Shown here: positions 41,574 through 58,854 of the stretch, piece by piece | How positions within the stretch are numbered: the first letter of the stretch is position 1 | How the letters are laid out: each line of letters starts with the position of its first letter | DNA from: Eledone cirrhosa | Lineage: Eukaryota; Mollusca; Cephalopoda; Octopoda; Eledonidae | Direction of reading: 5' to 3' | Assembly: GCA_964016885.1 (NCBI GenBank) | Contig: OZ024744.1 | Span: forward strand, 111,223,548-111,287,547 | DNA: 64,000 nt | Notes under the pieces: generated by a model | The model's input: the letters and a program-made list of their open reading frames with translations, nothing else | The model's database searches: none | What the model was told of the DNA's origin: nothing | Translations under genes and position numbers: made by a program

Positions 41574-44500
41574 CTCCCAACACTACTACCAACACTACTA
41601 CCAACACTACTCCCAACACTACTACCAACACTACTACCAACACTACCACCAACAATACTCCCAACACTACTACCAACACTACTACCAACACTACTCCCAA
41701 CACTACTACCAACACTACTACCAACACTACCAACACTACTAGCAACACTACTACCAACACTACTCCCAACACTACTACGAACACTACTACAACACTACTA
41801 CCAACACTACTACCAACACTACCACCAACACTACCACCAATACTACTACCAACACTACTACCAACACTACTACCAACACTACTCCCAACACTACAACCAA
41901 CACTACTACCAACAATACTACCAACACTACTCCCACACTACTACCAACACTACTCCCAACACTACTACCGACACTACTACCAACACTACTACCAACACAA
42001 CTACCAACACTACTCCCAGCACTACTCCCAACGCAACTCCCAACACTACTACCAACACTACTACCAACACTACTACCAACACTACTCCCAACACTACTAC
42101 CAATACTACTCCCAACACTACTACCAACACTACTACCAACACTTCTACCAACACTACTCCAACACTACTCCCAACACGACTCCCAACACTACTACCAACA
42201 CTACTACCAACACTACTACCAACACTACTACCAACACTACTACCAACACTACTCCCAACACTACTCCCAACACTACTACCAACACTACTACCAACAGTAC
42301 TACCAACACTACTCCCAACACTACTACCAACACTACTACCAACACTACTACCAACAATACTCCCAACACTACTCCCAACATTACCACCAACACTACCACC
42401 AACACTACTACCAACACTACTACCAACACTACTACCAACACTACCACCAACACTACTCCCAACACTACTACCAACACTACCACCAACACTACTACCAACA
42501 CTACTACCAACACTACTCCCAACACTACTACCAACACTACTACCAACACTACTACCAACACTACTACCAACACTACTCCCAACACTACCCCAACACTACT
42601 ACCAACACTACTACCAACACTACTCCCAACACTACTCCCAACACTACACCAACACTACTACCAACACTACTACCAACACTACTCCCACAGTACTCCCAAC
42701 ACTACTCCCAACACTACCACCAACACTACTCCCAACACTACTACCAACACTGCTACCAACACTACTACCAACACTACTACCAACACTACTCCCAACACTA
42801 CTACCAACACTACTACCAACACTACTACCAACACTACTACCAACCTACAACCAACACTACTCCAACACTATTACCAACACTACTACCAACACTACCACCA
42901 ACACTACTCACAACACTACTACCAACACTACCACCAACACTACTACCAACACTACTACCAACACTACTCCCAACACTACTACCAACACTACTACCAACAC
43001 TACTACCAACACTACTACCAACACTACTCCCAACACTACCACCAACACTACTACCAACACTACTACCAACACTACTCCCAACACTACTCCCAACACTACT
43101 ACCAACACTACTACCAACACTACTACCAACACTACTCCCAACAGTACTCCCAACACTACTCCCAACACTACCACCAACACTACTCCCAACACTACTACCA
43201 ACACTGCTACCAACACTACTACCAACACTACTACCAACACTACTCCCAACACTACTACCAACACTACTACCAACACTACTACCAACACTACTACCAACGC
43301 TACAACCAACACTACTACCAACACTACTACCAACACTACTACCAACACTACTACCATCACTACAACCAACACTACTACCAACACTACTACCAACACGACT
43401 ACCAACACTACTACCAACACTACCACCAACACTACAACCAACACTACTACCAACACTACTCCCAACACTACTCCCAACACTACCACCAACACTACTACCA
43501 ACACTACTACCAACACTACTCCCAACACTATTACCAACACTACCACCAACACTACTACCAACACTACTCCCAACACTACCACCAACACTACCACCAACAC
43601 TACCACCAACACTACTACCAACACTACTACCAACACTACTCCCAACACTACTCCCAACACTTCCACCAACACTACTACCAACACTACTACCAACACTACT
43701 ACCAACACTACTCCCAACACTACTCCCAACACTACTCCCAACACTACTACCAACACTACTCCCAACACTACTACCAACACTACTACCAACACTACTACCA
43801 ACACTACTACCAACACTACTACCAACACTACTACCAACACTACTCCCAACACTACTACCAACACTACTACCAACACTACTCCCAACACTACTACCAACAC
43901 TACTACCAACACTACTCCCAACACTACTACCAACACTACTACCAACACTACTACCAACACTACTACCAGCACTACTCCCAACACTACTACCAACACTACT
44001 ACCAACACTACTACCAACACTACTACCAACACTACTCCCAACACTACTACCAACACTACTACCAACACTACTCCCAACACTACTACCAACACTACTACCA
44101 ACACTACTACCAACACTACTACCAACACTACCCCCAACACTACTCCCAACACTACTCCCAACACTACTACCAGCACTACTACCAACACTACTACCAACAC
44201 TACTACCAACACTACTACCAACACTACTCCCAACACTACTCCCAACACTACTACCAACACTACTACCAACACTACTCCCAACACTACTCCCAACACTACT
44301 CCCAACACTACTACCAACACTACTCCCAACACTACTACCAACACTACTACCAACACTACCACCAACACTACTCCCAACACTACTACCAACACTACTCCCA
44401 ACACTACTACCAACACTACTACCAACACTACTACCAACACTACTACCAATACTACTCCCAACACTACTCCCAACACTATTCCCAACACTACTACCAACAC

Positions 44501-47500
44501 TACTACCAACACTACCACCAACACTACTACCAACACTACTACCAACACTACTCCCAACACTACTACCAACACTATAACCAACACTACTACCAACACTACT
44601 ACCAACACTACCACCAACACTACCACCAATACTACTACCAACACTACTCCCAACACTACTCCCAGCACTACTCCCAACACTACTACCAACACGACTCCCA
44701 ACACTACTACCAACACTACTACCAACACTACTACCAACACTACTACCAACACTACTACCAACACTACTCCCAACACTACTACCAACACTACTCCCAACAC
44801 TACTCCCAACATTACCACCAACACTACCACCAACACTACTACCAACACTACTACCAACACTACTACCAACACTACCACCAACACTACTCACAACACTACT
44901 ACCAACACTACCACCAACACTACTACCAACACTACTACCAACACTACTCCCAACACTACTACCAACACTACTACCAACACTACTACCAACACTACTACCA
45001 ACACTACTCCCAACACTACCACCAACACTACTACCAACACTACTACCAACACTACTCCCAACACTACTCCCAACACTACTACCAACACTACTACCAACAC
45101 TACTACCAACACTACTCCCAACAGTACTCCCAACACTACTCCCAACACTACCACCAACACTACTCCCAACACTACTACCAACACTGCTACCAACACTACT
45201 ACCAACACTACTACCAACACTACTCCCAACACTACTACCAACACTACTACCAACACTACTACCAACACTACTACCAACGCTACAACCAACACTACTACCA
45301 ACACTACTACCAACACTACTACCAACACTACTACCATCACTACAACCAACACTACTACCAACACTACTACCAACACGACTACCAACACTACTACCAACAC
45401 TACCACCAACACTACAACCAACACTACTACCAACACTACTCCCAACACTACTCCCAACACTACCACCAACACTACTACCAACACTACTACCAACACTACT
45501 CCCAACACTATTACCAACACTACCACCAACACTACTACCAACACTACTCCCAACACTACCACCAACACTACCACCAACACTACCACCAACACTACTACCA
45601 ACACTACTACCAACACTACTCCCAACACTACTCCCAACACTTCCACCAACACTACTACCAACACTACTACCAACACTACTACCAACACTACTCCCAACAC
45701 TACTCCCAACACTACTCCCAACACTACTACCAACACTACTCCCAACACTACTACCAACACTACTACCAACACTACTACCAACACTACTACCAACACTACT
45801 ACCAACACTACTACCAACACTACTCCCAACACTACTACCAACACTACTACCAACACTACTCCCAACACTACTACCAACACTACTACCAACACTACTCCCA
45901 ACACTACTACCAACACTACTACCAACACTACTACCAACACTACTACCAGCACTACTCCCAACACTACTACCAACACTACTACCAACACTACTACCAACAC
46001 TACTACCAACACTACTCCCAACACTACTACCAACACTACTACCAACACTACTCCCAACACTACTACCAACACTACTACCAACACTACTACCAACACTACT
46101 ACCAACACTACCCCCAACACTACTCCCAACACTACTCCCAACACTACTACCAGCACTACTACCAACACTACTACCAACACTACTACCAACACTACTACCA
46201 ACACTACTCCCAACACTACTCCCAACACTACTACCAACACTACTACCAACACTACTCCCAACACTACTCCCAACACTACTCCCAACACTAATACCAACAC
46301 TACTACCAACACTACTCCCAACACTACTACCAACACTACTACCAACACTACCACCAACACTACTCCCAACACTACTACCAACACTACTCCCAACACTACT
46401 ACCAACACTACTACCAACACTACTACCAACACTACTACCAATACTACTCCCAACACTACTCCCAACACTATTCCCAACACTACTACCAACACTACTACCA
46501 ACACTACCACCAACACTACTACCAACACTACTACCAACACTACTCCCAACACTACTACCAACACTATAACCAACACTACTACCAACACTACTACCAACAC
46601 TACCACCAACACTACCACCAATACTACTACCAACACTACTACCAACACTACTACCAACACTACTCCCAACACTACAACCAACACTACTACCAACAATACT
46701 ACCAACACTACTCCCAACACTACTACCAACACTACTCCCAACACTACTACCAACACTACTCCCAACACTACTACCAACACTACTACCAACACTACTCCCA
46801 ACACTACTACCAACACTACTCCCAACACTACTACCAACACTACTACCAACACTACTCCCAACACTACTACCAACACTACTCCCAACACTACTCCCAACAC
46901 TACCACCAACACTACTACCAACACTACTACCAATACTACTCCCAACACTACTCCCAACACTATTCCCAACACTACTCCCAACACTACTACCAACACTACT
47001 ACCAACACTACCACCAACACTACTACCAACACTACTACCAAAACTACCACCAACACTACTACCAACACTACTACCAACACTACTACCAACACTACTACCA
47101 ACACTACTACCAACACTACTCCCAACACTACTCCCAACACTACTCCCAACACTACTACCAACACTACTACCAACATTACTACCAACACTACTACCAACAC
47201 TACTACCAACACTACTACCAACATTACTACCAACACTACTACCAACACTACTACCAACACTACTACCAACATTACTACCAACACTACTACCAACACTACT
47301 ACCAACATTACTACCAACAATACTACCAACACTACCACCAACACTACTACCAACACTACTCCCAACACTACTCCCAACACTACTACCAACACTACTACCA
47401 ACACTACTACCAACACTACTACCAACACTACTACCAAAACTACCACCAACACTACTCCCAACACTACTCCCAACACTACTCCCAACACAATACCAACACT

Positions 47501-49008
47501 ACTCCCAACACTACTCCCAACACTACTACCAACACTACTCCCAACAATACTACCAACACTACTCCCAACACTACTACCAACACTACTCCCAACACTACTC
47601 CCAACACTACTACCAACACTACTCCCAACACTACTACCAACACTACTCCCAACACTACTACCAACACTACTACCAACACTACTCCCAACACTACTACCAA
47701 CACTACTACCAACACTACTCCCAACACTACTACCAACACTACTCCCAACACTACTCCCAACACTACCACCAACACTACTACCAACACTACTACCAACACT
47801 ACTACCAACACTACTCCCAACACTACTACCAACACTACTACCAAACACTACTCCCAACACTACTACCAACACTACTCCCAACACTACTCCCAACACTACC
47901 ACCAACACTACTACCAACACTACTACCAATACTACTCCCAACACTACTCCCAACACTATTCCCAACACTACTACCAACACTACTACCAACACTACCACCA
48001 ACACTACTACCAACACTACTACCAACACTACTACCAACACTACTCCCAACACTACTCCCAACACTACTACCAACACTACTACCAAAACTACCACCAACAC
48101 TACTACCAACACTACTACCAACACTACTACCAACACTACTACCAACACTACTACCAACACTACTCCCAACACTACCACCAACACTACTACCAACACTACT
48201 ACCAACACTACTACCAACACTACTACCAACACTACTCCCAACACTACTACCAACACTACTACCAACACTACTCCCAACACTACTACCAACACTACTACCA
48301 ACACTACTCCCAACACTACTACCAACACTACTACCAACACTACTACCAACACTACTACCAGCACTACTCCCAACACTACTCCCAACACTACTACCAACAC
48401 TACTACCAACACTACTACCAACACTACTCCCAACACTACTACCAACACTACTACCAACACTATTCCCAACACTACTCCCAACACTACTACCAACACTACT
48501 ACCAACACTACTCCCAACACTACTACCAACACTACTACCAACACTACTACCAACACTACCCCCAACACTACTCCCAACACTACTACCAACACTACTACCA
48601 ACACTACTACCAACACTACTACCAACACTACTCCCAACACTACTCCCAACACTACTACCAACACTACTACCAACACTACTCCCAACACTACTCCCAACAC
48701 TCTCCCAACACTACTACCAACACTACTACCAACACTACTCCCAACACTACTACCAACACTACTACCAACACGACCACCAACACTACTCCCAACACAACTA
48801 CCAACACTACTCCCAACACTACTACCAACACTACTACCAACACGACCACCAACACTACTCCCAACACTACTCCCAACACTACTCCCAACACTCTCCCAAC
48901 ACTACTACCAACACTACTCCCAACACAACTACCAACACTACTCCCAACACTACTCCCAACACTACTACCAACACTACTACCAACACTACTCCCAACACTA
49001 CTCCCAAC
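41574..49008 (+). repeat. ~7.4-kb higher-order repeat, copy B
   Basis: Carries copy A's landmarks at offsets of 7033 (41654, ~41776, ~42140), then 7398 (42909, 44889, 46289), 7410 (47171-47310, ~47485) and 7421 (~48700). The offset steps are one exact 12-bp unit (an extra CCC unit near 46970), a single-C difference near 40900, and a ~365-bp irregular segment at about 42590-42900. Otherwise nearly identical to copy A over about 5.9 kb. Confidence 0.87.
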
Positions 49009-51054
49009 ACTCTCCCAACACTACTACCAACACTACTACCAACACTACTCCCAACACTACTACCAACACTACTACCAACACTACCACCAACAATACTCCC
49101 AACACTACTACCAACACTACTACCAACACTACTCCCAACACTACTACCAACACTACTACCAACACTACCAACACTACTAGCAACACTACTACCAACACTA
49201 CTCCCAACACTACTACGAACACTACTACGAACACTACTACCAACACTACTACCAACACTACCACCAACACTACCACCAATACTACTACCAACACTACTAC
49301 CAACACTACTACCAACACTACTCCCAACACTACAACCAACACTACTACCAACAATACTACCAACACTACTCCCAACACTACTACCAACACTACTCCCAAC
49401 ACTACTACCGACACTACTACCAACACTACTACCAACACTACTACCAACACTACTCCCAGCACTACTCCCAACGCAACTCCCAACACTACTACCAACACTA
49501 CTACCAACACTACTACCAACACTACTCCCAACACTACTACCAATACTACTCCCAACACTACTACCAACACTACTACCAACACTTCTACCAACACTACTCC
49601 AACACTACTCCCAACACGACTCCCAACACTACTACCAACACTACTACCAACACTACTACCAACACTACTACCAACACTACTACCAACACTACTCCCAACA
49701 CTACTCCCAACACTACTACCAACACTACTACCAACAGTACTACCAACACTACTCCCAACACTACTACCAACACTACTACCAACACTACTACCAACAATAC
49801 TCCCAACACTACTCCCAACATTACCACCAACACTACCACCAACACTACTACCAACACTACTACCAACACTACTACCAACACTACCACCAACACTACTCCC
49901 AACACTACTACCAACACTACCACCAACACTACTACCAACACTACTACCAACACTACTCCCAACACTACTACCAACACTACTACCAACACTACTACCAACA
50001 CTACTACCAACACTACTCCCAACACTACCACCAACACTACTACCAACACTACTACCAACACTACTCCCAACACTACTCCCAACACTACTACCAACACTAC
50101 TACCAACACTACTACCAACACTACTCCCAACAGTACTCCCAACACTACTCCCAACACTACCACCAACACTACTCCCAACACTACTACCAACACTGCTACC
50201 AACACTACTACCAACACTACTACCAACACTACTCCCAACACTACTACCAACACTACTACCAACACTACTACCAACACTACTACCAACGCTACAACCAACA
50301 CTACTACCAACACTACTACCAACACTACTACCAACACTACTACCATCACTACAACCAACACTACTACCAACACTACTACCAACACGACTACCAACACTAC
50401 TACCAACACTACCACCAACACTACTACCAACACTACTACCAACACTACTCCCAACACTACTCCCAACACTACCACCAACACTACTACCAACACTACTACC
50501 AACACTACTCCCAACACTATTACCAACACTACCACCAACACTACTACCAACACTACTCCCAACACTACCACCAACACTACCACCAACACTACCACCAACA
50601 CTACTACCAACACTACTACCAACACTACTACCAACACTACTCCCAACACTACTCCCAACACTACTCCCAACACTACTACCAACACTACTCCCAACACTAC
50701 TACCAACACTACTACCAACACTACTACCAACACTACTACCAACACTACTACCAACACTACTACCAACACTACTCCCAACACTACTACCAACACTACTACC
50801 AACACTACTCCCAACACTACTACCAACACTACTACCAACACTACTCCCAACACTACTACCAACACTACTACCAACACTACTACCAACACTACTACCAGCA
50901 CTACTCCCAACACTACTACCAACACTACTACCAACACTACTACCAACACTACTACCAACACTACTCCCAACACTACTACCAACACTACTACCAACACTAC
51001 TCCCAACACTACTACCAACACTACTACCAACACTACTCCCAACACTACTACCAA
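49009..51054 (+). repeat. ~7.4-kb higher-order repeat, copy C (truncated)
   Basis: Landmarks at 49092 (CAATACTCCC), ~49178 (ACTAGCAAC), 49214 (CTACGAACACTAC, here doubled), ~49580 (AACACTTCTACC) and ~49598 (ACGACTCCC). The offset from copy B is 7438-7440. It runs into a 1,980-bp-type segment and stops at a register break, CAACACCTACCAACAC near 51054. Confidence 0.85.
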
Positions 51055-54000
51055 CACCTACCAACACTACTACCAACACTACCCCCAACACTACTCCCAA
51101 CACTACTCCCAACACTACTACCAGCACTACTACCAACACTACTACCAACACTACTACCAACACTACTACCAACACTACTCCCAACACTACTCCCAACACT
51201 ACTACCAACACTACTACCAACACTACTCCCAACACTACTCCCAACACTACTCCCAACACTACTACCAACACTACTACCAACACTACTCCCAACACTACTA
51301 CCAACACTACTACCAACACTACCACCAACACTACTCCCAACACTACTACCAACACTACTCCCAACACTACTACCAACACTACTACCAACACTACCACCAA
51401 CAATACTCCCAACACTACTACCAACACTACTACCAACACTACTACCAACACTACCAACACTACTAACAACACTACTACCAACACTACTCCCAACACTACT
51501 ACCAACACTACTACCAACACTACTCCCAACACTACTACCAACACTACTACCAACACTACTACCAACACTACTCCCAACACTACTACCAACACTACTACCA
51601 ACACTACCACCAACAATACCCCCAACACTACTACCAACACTACTACCAACACTACTCCCAACACTACTACCAACACTACTACCAACACTACTACCAACAC
51701 TACTCCCAACACTACTACCAACACTACTCCCAACACTACTACCAACACTACTACCAACACTACCAACACTACTACCAACACTACTACCAACACTACTCCC
51801 AACACTACTACCAACACTACTACCAACACTACTACCAACACTACTACCAACACTACCACCAACACTACCACCAATACTACTACCAACACTACTACCAACA
51901 CTACTACCAACACTACTCCCAACACTACAACCAACACTACTCCCAACACTACTACCAACACTACTACCAACACTACTCCCAACACTACTACCAACACTAC
52001 TACCAACACTACTCCCAACACTACTCCCAACACTACTACCAACACTACTCCCAACACTACTACCAACACTACTCCCAACACTACTACCAACACTACTACC
52101 AACACTACTACCAACACTACTCCCAACACTACTACCAACACTACTACCAACACTACTCCCAGCACTAATCCCAACACTACTCCCAACACTACTACCAACA
52201 CTACCACCAACACTACTCCCAACACTACTACCAACACTACCACCAACACTACTACCAACACTACTACCAACACTACTCCCAACACTACTACCAACACTAC
52301 TACCAACACTACTACCAACACTACTACCAACACTACTCCCAACACTACCACCAACACTACTACCAACACTACTACCAACACTACTCCCAACACTACTCCC
52401 AACACTGCTACCAACACTACTACCAACACTACTACCAACACTACTCCCAACACTACTACCAACACTACTACCAACACTACTACCAACACTACTACCAACA
52501 CTACCACCAACACTACTACCAACACTACTACCAACACTACTACCAACACTACTACCAACACTACCACCAACACTACTACCAACACTACTACCAACACTAC
52601 TACCAACACTACTACCAACACTACTACCAACACTACCACCAACACTACTACCAACACTACTACCAACACTACTCCCAACACTACTCCCAACACTACCACC
52701 AACACTACTACCAACACTACTACCAACACTACTCCCAACACTACTACCAACACTACCACCAACACTACTACCAACACTACTCCCAACACTACCACCAACA
52801 CTACCACCAACACTACCACCAACACTACTACCAACACTACTACCAACACTACTCCCAACACGACCACCAACACTACTACCAACACTACTACCAACACTAC
52901 CACCAACACTACTACCAACACTACTACCAACACTACTCCCAACACTACTCTCAACACTACTACCAACACTACTACCAACACTACTACCAACACTACTCCC
53001 AACACTACTACCAACACTACTACCAACACTACTCCCAACACTACTACCAACACTACTACCAACACTACCACCAACACTACTACCAACACTACTACCAACA
53101 CTACTACTAACACTACTACCAACACTACTACCAACACTACTACCAACACTACTACCAACACTACTCCCAACACTACTACCAACACTACTACCAACACTAC
53201 TACCAACACTACTACCAACACTACTACCAACACTACTCCCAACACTACTCCCAACACTACTACAAACACTGCTACCAACACTACTACCAACACTACTACC
53301 AACACTACTCCCAACACTACTCCCAACACTACTACCAACACTACCACCAACACTACTACCAACACTACTCCCAACACTACCACCAACACTACTACCAACA
53401 CTACCACCAACACTACTACCAACACTACTACCAACACTACTCCAAACACTACTCCCAACACTACTACCAACACTACCACCAACACTACTCCCAACACTAC
53501 TACCAACACTACTACCAACACTACTACCAACACTACTCCCAACACTACTCCCAACACTACTACCAACACTACTCCCAACACTACTACCAACACTACTACC
53601 AACACTACTCCCAACACTACTACCAACGCTACTACCAACACTACTACCAAGACTACCACCGACACTACCACCAACACTACCACCAACACTACTACCAACA
53701 CTACTACCAACACTACCACCAACACTACCACCAACACGAATACCAACACTACTACCAACACTACTCCCAACACTACTCCCAACACTACCACCAACACTAC
53801 TCCCAACACTACTACCAACACTTCTACCAACACTACTCCCAACACTACCACCAACACTACTACCAACACTACCACCTACACTACTACTAACACTACTACC
53901 AACACTACTACCAACACTACTACCAACACTACTCCCAACACTACCACCAACACTACTACCAACACTACTACCAACACTACTACCAACACTACTACCGACA

Positions 54001-54745
54001 CTACTACCAACACTACTACCAACACTACTACCAACACTACTCCCAACACTACTCCCAACACTACCACCAACACTACTACCAACACTACTACCAACACTAC
54101 TACCAACACTACTCCCAACACTACTCTCAACACTACTACCAACACTACTACCAACACTACTACCAACACTGCTCCCAACACTACTACCAACACTACTACC
54201 AACACTACTCCCAACACTACTACCAACACTACTACCAACACTACTCCCAACACTACTCCCAACACTACCACCAACACTACTACCAACACTACTACCAACA
54301 CTACTACCAACACTACTACCAACACTACTACCAACACTACTACCAACAATACTCCCAACACTACTACCAACACTACCACCAACACTACTCCCAACACTAC
54401 TACCATCACTACCACCAATATTACTACCAACACTACCACCAACACTACCACCAACACTACCACCAACACTACTCCCAACACTGCTACCAACACTACAACC
54501 AACACTACTACCAACACTACTCCCAACACTACTACCAACACTACTACCCAACACTACTACCAACACTACTACCAACACTACCACCAACACTACCACCAAC
54601 ACTACTCCCAACACTACTACCAACACTACTACCAACACTACCAACACTACTAGCAACACTACTACCAACACTACTCCCAACACTGCTACCAACACTACAA
54701 CCAACACTACTACCAACACTACTCCCAACACTACTACCAACACTA
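51055..54745 (+). repeat. 12-bp minisatellite, transition to right-hand variant
   Basis: Long regular runs with more ACC-ending units than the core, and landmarks GACTACCACCGACACTACC (~53650) and CATCACTACCACCAATATTA (~54404). The latter is shared with the left edge (10.9, 11.6, 16.8 and 17.5 kb). Register breaks at about 51470, 51765, 53875 and 54548. Confidence 0.9.
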
Positions 54746-56956
54746 CTACCCAACACTACTACCAACACTACTACCAACACTACTCCCAACACTACTACCA
54801 ACACTACTACCAACACTACCACCAACACTACTACCAGCACTACTACCAACACTACTACCAACACTGCAACCAACACTACTACCAACACTACTACCAACAC
54901 TACTACCAGCACTACTACCAGCACTACTACCAACACTACTACCAACACTGCAACCAACACTACTACCAACACTACTACCAACACTACTCGCAACACTACT
55001 ACCAACACTACTCCCAACACTACTACCATCACTACCACCAATATTACTACCAACACTACCACCAACACTACTACCAACACTACTACCAACACTGCTACCA
55101 ACACTACTACCAACACTACTACCAACACTACTACCAACACTACCACCAACATTACTACCAACACTACTACCAACACTACTACCAACACTACCACCAACAC
55201 TACCACCAACACTACTCCCAACACTACTACCAACACTACTACCAACACTACTAGCAACACTACTACCAACACTACTCCCAACACTACTACCAACACTACT
55301 CCCAACACTACTACCAACACTACTCCGAACACTCCTACCAACACTACTACCAACACTACTACCAACACTACTACCAACACTCCTACCAACACTACTACCA
55401 ACACTACTACCAACACTACCACCAACACTACCACCAACACTACTACCAACACTACTACCAACACTACTCCCAACACTACCACCAACACTACTACCAACAC
55501 TACTACCAACACTACTACCAACACTACTACCAACACTACTACCAACATTACTCCCAACACTACTACCAACACTACCCCCAACACTACTACCAACACTACC
55601 ACCAACACTACTACCAACACTACTACCAACACTACTCCCAACACTACACCCAACACTTCTCCCAACACTACTACCAACACTACTACCAACACTACTCCCA
55701 ACACTACTACCAAAACTACCACCAACACTACTCCCAACACTACTATAAACACTACTACCAACACTACTACCAACACTGCTACCAACACTACTACCAACAC
55801 TACTACCAACACTACTACCAACACTACCACCAACATTACCACCAACACTACTACCAACACTACTACCAACACTACCACCAACACTACTACCAACACTACT
55901 ACCAACACTACTACCAACACTACTACCAACCCTACCACCAACACTACCACCAACAGTACCACCAACACTACTCCCAACACTACTACCAACACTACTACCA
56001 ACACTACTCCAAACACTACTACCAACACTACTCCCAACACTACTACCACCACTACTACCAACACTACTACCAACACTACTACCAACACTACTACCAACAC
56101 TACCACCAACACTACTACCAACACTACTACCAACACTACTACCAACACTACTACCAACACTCCTCCCAACACTACTACCAACACTACTACCAACACTACC
56201 ACCAACACTACCACCAACACTACTACCAACACTACTACCAACACTACTCCCAACACTACCACCAACACTGCTACCAACACTACTACCAACACTACTACCA
56301 ACACTACTACCAACATTACTCCCAACACTACTACCAACACTACTCCCAACATTACTACCAACACTACCACCAACACTACTACCAACACTACTACCAACAC
56401 TACTACCAACACTACTACCAACACTACTACCAACACTACTACCAACACTACTACCAACACTACCACCAACACTACTACCAACACTACTACCAACACTACT
56501 ACCAACACTACTACCATCACTACTCCCAACACTACTACCAACACTACTACCAACACAACTACCAACGCTACTACCAACACTACTACCAACACTACTACCA
56601 ACACTACTCCCAACACTACTCCCAACACTACTCCCAACACTACTACCAACACTACTCCCGACACTACTCCCATCACTACCACCAACACTACTCCCAACAC
56701 TACTACCAACACTACCACTAACACTACTACCAACACTACTCCCAACACTACTACCAACACTACTCCCAACACTACTACCAACACTACTCCCAACACTACC
56801 ACCAACACTACTCCCAACACTACTACCAACACTACTCCCAACACTACCACCAACACTACTACCAACACTACTACCAACACTACTCCCAACACTACTACCA
56901 ACACTACTACCAACACTACTACCAACACTACTACCAACACTACTCCCAACACTACT
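54746..56956 (+). repeat. 12-bp minisatellite, right-hand variant
   Basis: Mixed ACC/CCC units with frequent ACC endings and landmarks such as AATATT (~55040) and CCTACCAACACTACTACC (~55335, ~55382). Highly regular, with hardly any indel over 2.2 kb. Confidence 0.9.
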
Positions 56957-58854
56957 ACCAACACTACTACCAACACTACTACCAACACTACTCCCAACAC
57001 TACCACCAACACTACTACCAACACTGCTACCAACACTACCACCAACACTACTACCAACACTACCACCAACACTCCTCTCAACGCTACTACCAACACTACT
57101 ACCAACACTACTACCAACACCACCACCAACACTACGCCCAACACCTCTACCAACACTACTACCAACACTACCACCAACACTACTACCAACACTACTCCCA
57201 ACACTTCTACCAACACTACCACTAACACTACTACCAACACTACTACCAACACAACCACCAACACTACCACCATCATTACCACCAACACTACTACCAACAC
57301 TACTACCAACACTACCACCAACACTACTACCAACATTACTACCAACACTACTCCCAACACTACCACCAACATTACCACCAACACTACGACCAACACTACT
57401 ACCAACACTACTCCCAACACTACTACCAACACTACTACCAACACTACTACCAACACTACCACCAACACTACTCCCAACACTACTACCAACACTACTCCCA
57501 ACACTACTACCAACACTACTACCAACATTACTACCAACACTACTCCCAACACTACTCCCAACACTACTACCAACACTACTCCCAACACTACTACCAACAC
57601 TACTACCAACACTACTCCCAACACTACTCCCAACACTACTCCCAACATTACTACCAACACTACTACCAACACTACTACCAACACTACCACCAACACTACT
57701 ACCAACACTACTACCAACACTACCACCAACATTACTACCAACACTACTCCCAACACTACTACCAACACTACTACCAAACACCACTACCATCACCACTACC
57801 AAACACTACCACCAACACTACTACCAACACTACTACCAAACACCACTACCAACACTACTACCAACACTACCACCAACACTACTACCAACACTACTACCAA
57901 CACTACTACCAACACTACTCCCAACACTACTACCAACACTACTACCAACACTACCACCAACACTACTACCAACACTACTACCAACACAACTCCCAACACT
58001 ACTACCAACACTACTACCAGCACTACTACCAACACTACTACCAACACTATTACCAACAATACCAACACTACCACCAACACTACTACCAACACTACCACCA
58101 ACACTACCACTAACACTACTACCAACACTACTACCAACACTACCACCAACACTACTACCAACAGTACTACCAATACTACTACCAACACTACCACCAACAC
58201 AATTACCAACACTACTACCAACACTACAACCAACACTACTACCAACACTACTACCATCACTACTACCAACACTACCACTAACACTACTACCAACACTACT
58301 ACCAACACTACTACCAACAGTAACACCAACACTACTACCAACACTACTACCAAGACTACCACTAACACTACCACCAATACTACTACCAACACTACGACAA
58401 ACACTACCACTAACACTACTAACAATACTACCACCAACACTACTACCAACACTACTATTAACGCTACCACCAACACTACTACCAACACTACCACCAACAC
58501 TACTACCAACACTACTACCAACACTACTACCAACACTACCACCAACGCTACCACTAACACTACTACCAATACTACCACCAACACTACTACCAACACTACT
58601 ACTAACGCTACTACCAACACTACTACCAACACTACCACCAACACTACTAACACCAATACTACTACCAACACTACCACCAACACTACCACCAACACTACTA
58701 CCAACACTACCACCAACACTACTACCAATACTACTACCAACAATACTACCAACACTACTACCAACACTCCTCCCAACACTACCACCAACACTACCTCCAA
58801 CACTACACTAACACTACCACTAACACTACTACCAACACTACCACCAACACTACT
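56957..58854 (+). repeat. 1,898-bp tandem duplication, copy 1
   Basis: Landmarks ACTCCTCTCAACGCTACTAC (57071) and AAACACCACTACCATCACC (57776), ending with CTCCAACACTACACTAACAC near 58795. All recur 1,898 bp downstream. 1,898 is not a multiple of 3 or of 12. Confidence 0.92.
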
